A stretch of 13,542 nucleotides of DNA from contig CALSCQ010001669.1 of assembly GCA_943704525.1 (NCBI GenBank), positions 1-13,542 of the forward strand, read 5' to 3'. Within the stretch, counting starts at the first letter, position 1. Every line of letters starts with the position of its first letter. Origin of the DNA: Pigoraptor vietnamica. Taxonomy: Eukaryota > Opisthokonta > Filasterea. A program made the position numbers and the translations under genes. Below are positions 9,358 to 13,542 of the stretch, one piece after another. The notes under the pieces were generated by a model. That model worked only from the letters and a program-made list of their open reading frames with translations. It was not told the DNA's origin and made no database searches.

Positions 9358-10509
9358 TTAAGCGCCGTGATGCTTCTTGGCCGGCGACGCACAGTCGTCG
9401 GCATCATCGCTGTCGTCACGCGGGCGACAAGCCTTGGGGGTGGGCGACGTCTTGAGGAATTGCGTGATGTGAGCACACGCCAATATCGCGAGCGCCCGGA
9501 CTTCCTCTTCGTCCATGTCCGCACTCTGGTTGCTGCGCAAGCAAACCGTACGTCCCAAGTTAGCGCATTTTACATCTCGCTGGCGTACTACATGCGCGCG
9601 TGTGTGAACTTACGAAGTGATGGTGCGAGCGAAGTCCGGATCGAGAGCCCTACGGACGCGCTGACGGGGCTTGCTCTCGACAGGCGGCTGAGGCGCCCCG
9701 GTGTCGTCGACGTCGCCCACATGGCCAGTCGGCGCGCCCATCTCTTCATCCGTGGGCACGTGGTCGGTGTTGACGACCTCCTGCGACGCCTGCGCCGACT
9801 GAGAAGGGACCGCTGCGTCGGGGCTCACTGCGGACTGCGGATTGGGCGGCTGCTCGTCGACGTCCATGGGCGAATGCTGCACACCGGGTGTTGCGGGTGT
9901 CGCGCGTTGGGGCGTCTGAGACTCCTCGCCGTGGGATTCCTCGCTGTCGTGAGGCTCGAGGATGGACGTCTGCAGTTTGTCTGAATGGGTGGACGACGCG
10001 TGTGTGTGTCAGCGCACGGGGCGAGCTCTCGGCACTGCAGAACACATGTGGAAGACTCACCCAGCGTCTTCTGTGCGTGCTTCGCGAGGTATGCGATGGG
10101 GTAATTGGGGTTCGGGAAGCCGCTGATCCCCGACTGAAGGACGTCCATGGCACTTCCGCCGGCCTGCGTTCGCCACACAAATTCGCACAGTCAGTGGTAA
10201 TTGAATTATGCAACTCGTGCCAGTTAATCCCACCTCGATGATGTCGACGAGAGTGTCCACGATCTTAAAGAACTTGTCGTGGGTGCTGTCGGCTTCGGCC
10301 TTGTATATCGCGTTGGGGCTCTTTCGGAGGCAGGCCCTCGCGGTGTCCAGGCACTGGTTCCAGAGGTTGCCATTGCGGGCCTTCTGCGGGGACGCGTGCC
10401 TGCTCACCATCGGCGGTGTGTTACGCGCCACCGAGATGTTTTGCGCACGCTGCTGGTAGGGATCCAAGCCTGCGTTGGCGACCGAAGGGGCTGTCTCGGG
10501 GGGAGCCAT
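9358..10509 (-). CDS. Four-exon gene for a 306-residue protein of unknown function
   Basis: Exons are 10509-10234, 10163-10061, 9980-9614 and 9532-9358 (276, 103, 367 and 175 bp), giving 306 codons plus TAA. All three introns have GT..AG ends, phases that join open frames exactly, and a CTRAC-like branch point upstream of the acceptor. The ATG lies about 90 bp downstream of a TATA box. Exon 1 begins MAPPETAPS and contains a helical stretch around residues 60-92. Exon 2 has a Pro/Tyr motif (NPNYPIAYLAKHAQKTL) that looks like a folded core. Exon 3 is acidic and rich in Pro, Gln, Ser and Asp, probably disordered. Exon 4 begins with an acidic helix (MDEEEVRALAILACAHITQFL) and ends with a DDSDDADD acidic run and SPAKKHH, which could be a weak basic signal. 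No signal peptide or membrane segment is visible. I do not recognise the family; the composition would suit a nuclear or regulatory protein, but that is inference. Confidence 0.78.
9533..9613 (-). other. Spliceosomal intron 3 of the four-exon gene (81 bp)
   Basis: Donor GTAAGT, acceptor TTGCGCAG, phase 2 (a split Ser codon). GCTAAC lies about 32 nt before the acceptor and is an excellent branch point. Splicing joins ARTITS to NQSADMDEEEV in an open frame. Confidence 0.85.
9981..10060 (-). other. Spliceosomal intron 2 of the four-exon gene (80 bp)
   Basis: Strong donor GTGAGT, acceptor CCATTCAG, phase 1 (a split Asp codon). GCTGAC lies about 30 nt before the acceptor and fits a branch point. 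Splicing joins AKHAQKTLG to DKLQTSILEPHD in an open frame. Confidence 0.83.
10164..10233 (-). other. Spliceosomal intron 1 of the four-exon gene (70 bp)
   Basis: Donor GTGGGA after ATCGAG, acceptor GAACGCAG, phase 0. A branch-point-like CACTGACT lies roughly 30 nt before the acceptor. Removing it joins exon 1 (ending DIIE) to AGGSAMDVLQSG in an open frame. Unspliced reading runs into unrelated sequence. Confidence 0.8.
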
Positions 10510-10597
10510 CTTTTCGGCAGGAGAGAGTTGCACGGACTTGAACGCTGGGAGTTCCGGGGTCTGATGATCAGCCGAGTGACGAGCACGGTCCGCTCCC

Positions 10598-10604
10598 TTT
10601 ATAC
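10598..10604 (-). promoter_or_regulatory. TATA box of the four-exon gene
   Basis: Gene-strand GTATAAAGGGAG, about 90 bp before the ATG at 10509. Transcription starting about 30 bp downstream would give a 5' leader of about 60 nt. A CA repeat and several CCAAT motifs lie further upstream. Confidence 0.6.
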
Positions 10605-10624
10605 TTATTTTTTGCAGAGTTACT

Positions 10625-10626
<2 letters not shown>

Positions 10627-10657
<31 letters not shown>
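10627..10657. repeat. (TG)n microsatellite in the promoter of the four-exon gene
   Basis: About 15 TG units, lying just upstream of the TATA box on the gene strand (where it reads as CA). This is the third long TG tract in the window and the second placed directly upstream of a gene. Confidence 0.96.
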
Positions 10658-10659
<2 letters not shown>

Positions 10660-10695
10660 ACGATTGCATGTTCGCACTCTTCTATTCGCGTGCTC

Positions 10696-10814
10696 ATTGG
10701 CCACTCTCGTTGTCGTTCGCCTTCGCCGGCGAACGTCAGTGCCAGATGTTACACTCTTGCTTTGATGTTCGCCCTTATCCGATTGGTCGGCTGGTGTTGG
10801 CTGTTGCAAATTGG
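10696..10814 (-). promoter_or_regulatory. Cluster of CCAAT motifs upstream of the four-exon gene
   Basis: CCAAT on the gene strand occurs at 10696-10700, 10782-10786 and 10810-10814, about 95 to 215 bp upstream of the TATA box. A further CCAAT at 10903-10907 lies in the second copy of the tandem duplication. Confidence 0.4.
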
Positions 10815-10953
10815 GTTCGCCCCCTTTTTTCCCACATTTTTTCTGGAGGCTCAATTCAATCTTGGCAAAACAGTTACACGGGGACGCCCTCTTTTTTGAA
10901 AAATTGGGTTCGACCTTCGAAGTCTGCCTCAATTTGAATTCTAGCCAAATTAA
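10807..10953. repeat. Diverged tandem duplication of about 93 bp upstream of the four-exon gene
   Basis: AAATTGGGTTCG occurs at 10808-10819 and again at 10901-10912. Both are followed by partly matching sequence in the same order: a CTCAATT motif, then CT(T/A)G(G/C)C-like sequence and AACAG. Offset is about 93 bp. The copies differ by substitutions and small gaps, so the duplication is old. Confidence 0.55.
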
Positions 10954-11222
10954 CAGCAACTTCCCCTCACACCGTGAACACCGGCAGGCGCAGAAACAGC
11001 CAGAAGCAGCTAGCGAAAGGCAACTCACACCGGACAGCGTCCGACTCACGTGCTTTCGTCGTGGTGACACTCCATCTTCAATGTGTTTTTTGGTGCGCAA
11101 GTAAAAGATGCAAGAAAACATAACAGTGCCAAATGCACGAACTGGTACAATTCCGTCAGAAACAGCGGCCGCCGAGAGACTGCAGCCCTCAGCGACTATG
11201 CCAGTCAGACAGCTGTCAGCAT

Positions 11223-13488
11223 CTAGTCGCCAAATCTCACGTCGAGCCCGTTCAGAATCTCGTCACGCTTGCGCGCATGAGCGTCAAGTGCAGCGACAAC
11301 GAGCGACTTCTTCTTACCGGAGACGCCCTTCACACCCCAATCCGCAGCAATGGATGCAAGGTCCTTAGCGGCGAAACTCTTCGCGCGTTTCTCACACGAC
11401 GGGTCGTGTTGTAGCTTCCACTGCCACTCACACAGCGGTGGCGTCGCACGGGAGGGGCGCTCACCCGGTTGGCCCAGCTGTAACAAAACGTTGCCGTGCC
11501 TGAAGTCGTTCGCGTCGTAGAGACAGATGCCGCCGCTCAACGCGACGCGCGCAACGTCCACGTTGAATTCTCTAACCGTATGTCCACACATCCCGCGCGA
11601 AGCCGGTCATACATATGACAACGCGTTTGTAGCGACACGTACCGTTGTTGTTTCGCATGCTGGCGAGTTCACTGGCAGAGGCGCGGCGTGGAGGGCTCGC
11701 GGCTCGCAGGATTCGATCGGGATCGAGAGACCTGAGCGCGTCTGGGAAGTCGGCACTTGATAGCGCGATCCGTACGCCAACTAGATCGCCAGCAACGTCC
11801 CTGAGCATGATATTAGGGCCGCAGCGCTCCGGCGGAAAGCACACAATACCTGACGCAAGTGCCGTAAAGAGCTCCTCTTCGTCCACGACAGGCAGGCCAT
11901 GTGCGAAGGGTTGCGGAGCGCAGCCGCAAAGTTCGCGCCTCAGCAACGCGAAAGCGAGAACATATTCCAAGAGGGTGCCGCGAGCGCGAGCGCAATGACC
12001 CGTCGAAACAAACGGCGCAACACCGGTCGCAATCGCCTTCGCAATCGCTTCGTACACGATCGGCAACCCTTCAATAGCCACGCGGCGTACTGCTTCTCGC
12101 GTCATGGGCTCGAGAATCGCATCGTCGCACAGCGGCCCAATCCACGACTCGAAGACGTTGGCTCCGTTGTTCTTGCGCTGCAGCGAATAGCCCCGTAGAA
12201 CCACTTCGCAGACAGCGAATTGCGCGGCATCAGACGCACGGGTCCCGTCTAGCGCGACGATCCATCCCGACTCGAAGAGGCCCCACAGGTTTTGTTCGAG
12301 CATGAGGATAACATCGCGCTTCGCAGCGGCCATCGCGGACGCCACATTCATTGTGTTGTCGGCGCAGTGCCTCGCCAGCTCCGAGGCGATAAGGGGTCGA
12401 CCGATGAACGGACGGATGTCGTCGTCGTCCAACTGAGCGGCGGCTTGGCTTGAGGGGCCACCGCATCAACGACACGGCGGACGAGAGTAACGTCGAAAAC
12501 AGGGAGTGCCGAGAAGATTCGCAGGTTGGTTCGGTTGAACGTAGATACGTCGCGCGCAACACGAAACATGAGAGCGACGTTCGTTGAGCATACCACCAGC
12601 GTGCCGAGTCGCTGTGCGGCTGAAAGCTCGATCCCACTGCGAAGAATCGCGTGCAAAAAATTACGCGCGGTTCGGCTCGAGTAGCCGTCACGTGCCACCG
12701 CCCGTGACCCTGCGTCCGAGAGCCACTTTTCGACCACCGCCTTCGCGTCGACTGCACATCCAGTCATCGCGCAGTGCGTTCTGATGTTCGCGAACTCTTG
12801 GACCTCATCGACGACGATCACTACGCGTGCCCCTGGCCGCAGCGCTGTTTCGAGTCGCTGGTGCACTTCGGCGCGCGCAGCGCAGAGGCGGGCGTGCAGT
12901 TCCGCGTCCATCCCAACCTCCATAAGTCGCCATCGTGAGAGGGAGCCGATGATGTGATCTTGAGTGTAGACGCTGACAAGGGACGTCACGACGACGGCAT
13001 GGCGCCACGGAGGCACTTGACGAACGCCCGCAGAGCACGCGTCGACGAGCGTCACGAGAACGTGGTGCAGTCCCAGTAACACGCCGTGCGCAGTGGCTCC
13101 AATGTGGCGTGAATAGCTGCTGATCAGCGAAAACGCCTCCTCCGTTCGTCCCTCCAAGTAACAGCGTTCGACGTCGACGACTGCGCTCGACGTCCGCCCC
13201 TCCACGGCCAACCGCAGACGACCGATGAGAGGGCTTCCCACGCCCATGCACCGCAACACAGCGACGTACACATTATCCCTCAGCGACAGCGCCAGCGACG
13301 CGTGTGTCTTGCCGAGGCTGGACGCAGGCGACGACGGCTCGTCGTTGTGGGTCGATCGCGCGCGCTTCACACACGACGTTGAGCAATGCATCAACCCCTC
13401 CCCCGACAATAAGGGGCGCAGGAGGATCCCCCACTTGCGAGCTTATTCCTCGCCCGAGATGCGAGGCGATTCGGTCTGCAATGTCCAT
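11223..13488 (-). pseudogene. Crinkler/RHS-like P-loop NTPase - nuclease - SAP protein, frame-disrupted
   Basis: Four consecutive minus-strand frames form one gene. Frame a starts at the only convincing upstream ATG (13488, MDIADRIASHLG). Frame b (about 13409-12460, no ATG at its head) holds a Walker A-like SPASSLGKT near 13331-13305, a Walker B VVIVVDE near 12822-12804 and a sensor-1-like LVVCSTN near 12599-12579. Frame c (about 12464-11572) has a conserved-looking IRPFIGRPLIASELARH, a nuclease-like LLEYVLAF and GPNIMLRDVAGDLVGVRIALSS, then RVVICMTGFARDV. Frame d (11591-11223, stop TAG) continues into GICLYDANDF and ends in a SAP-like helix-extended-helix (DLASIAADWGVKG..GKKKSL). NTPase plus restriction-endonuclease-fold is the known architecture of Crinkler and trypanosome RHS-type proteins, which can act in the nucleus; family membership here is inferred from order and motifs. 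No LFLAK-type N-terminus is seen. The b-to-c switch near a CCCC run suggests one missing base, and c-to-d near GG one extra base. A 70-bp intron could explain a-to-b. Confidence 0.66.
13365..13434 (-). other. Possible intron in the Crinkler/RHS-like gene (70 bp), alternative to a frameshift
   Basis: Removing GTGGGG..GTGTGAAG joins MDIADRIASHLGRGISSQ to the frame carrying the Walker A-like motif in phase 0. Its size equals that of intron 1 in the neighbouring gene. It lacks a clear CTRAC branch point, and the donor is weak, so a plain frame break remains possible. Confidence 0.3.
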
Positions 13489-13510
13489 GTCTCTTGCTCA
13501 ATTGAGAAGA

Positions 13511-13542
13511 GAAAAAAAAAAAAAAGAGAGAGAGAGAGAGAG
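13511..13542. repeat. Poly(A) and GA tract at the right edge, upstream of the Crinkler/RHS-like gene
   Basis: Fourteen A residues followed by a GA run that reaches the window edge. On the gene strand this is CT repeats and a T run ending about 23 nt before the ATG at 13488. It resembles a polypyrimidine leader or promoter element, but could be simple repeat only. Confidence 0.85.

Larger units (their letters stand above)
10510..11222. other. Intergenic stretch: promoter region of the four-exon gene and 3' flank of the Crinkler/RHS-like gene
   Basis: A minus-strand frame stays open from 11121 into exon 1 of the four-exon gene, but it crosses the TATA box, the CA repeat and AT-rich sequence and has no protein-like character. 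I treat it as untranslated. It contains the TATA box, CCAAT motifs, TG repeat and tandem duplication listed separately. The part from 10955 to 11222 holds nothing I recognise. Confidence 0.55.

Noticed and set aside
10057-11121. Long minus-strand frame running through the promoter into exons 1 of the four-exon gene
   Set aside because: It crosses a TATA box, a CA repeat encoding only His/Thr, and low-complexity sequence, and runs on through intron 1. A start at 10509 behind the TATA box explains the data better.
12424-12520. Intron to explain the b-to-c frame switch of the Crinkler/RHS-like gene
   Set aside because: A CTCAG acceptor exists and several GT donors would give 59-68 bp introns, but there is no CTRAC branch point and splicing would remove conserved-looking PVFDVTLVRRVVDAV. 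One missing base near the CCCC run is simpler.
11223-13488. Oomycete Crinkler effector with a host-translocation N-terminus
   Set aside because: No LFLAK-type motif or signal peptide is visible at the start, so no secreted-effector claim is made.

Overview
The window is eukaryotic nuclear DNA from a GC-rich microbial eukaryote, most likely a free-living or parasitic protist or an early-branching fungus-like lineage. The evidence is spliceosomal introns in one gene (70, 80 and 81 bp, with GT..AG ends and CTRAC-like branch points), a TATA box and CCAAT boxes, long TG/CA microsatellites, and protein families typical of unicellular eukaryotes: a kinase-PARP fusion, an F-box/LRR/ARM-like protein and a Crinkler/RHS-type NTPase-nuclease. 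I cannot name the species. Nothing indicates a bacterial or phage origin.

All four recognisable genes lie on the minus strand, so the window is read from right to left. (1) At 13488-11223 is a Crinkler/RHS-like gene: a P-loop NTPase, a degenerate PD-(D/E)xK-like nuclease and a C-terminal SAP-like domain. Its reading frame changes three times, and it is probably a pseudogene. (2) At 10509-9358 is a four-exon gene for a 306-residue protein of unknown function. It is preceded by a TATA box, several CCAAT boxes, a CA repeat and a diverged tandem duplication. (3) At 8820-5031 is a protein of about 1,260 residues with an F-box, leucine-rich repeats and ARM/HEAT-like repeats, broken by one frame change near 8199. 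(4) At 3595-47 is an intact single-exon gene of 1,182 codons that joins a Ser/Thr protein kinase, a coiled coil and a PARP catalytic domain.

Between genes 3 and 4 (3596-5030) lie a 96-bp TG tract, a second TG tract, a seven-copy 33-34 bp minisatellite apparently grown from the same TG-rich sequence, and about 870 bp in which I see no gene. The other gaps (8821-9357 and 10510-11222) hold putative promoters.

Nothing shows that the four genes work together. Genes 3 and 4 both have signalling or protein-modification architectures (ubiquitin-ligase adaptor; phosphorylation plus ADP-ribosylation). Gene 1 belongs to a fast-evolving, often duplicated and often broken multigene family. The most unusual object is the kinase-PARP fusion, whose kinase carries DFD in place of DFG while the PARP keeps an H-Y-E triad.
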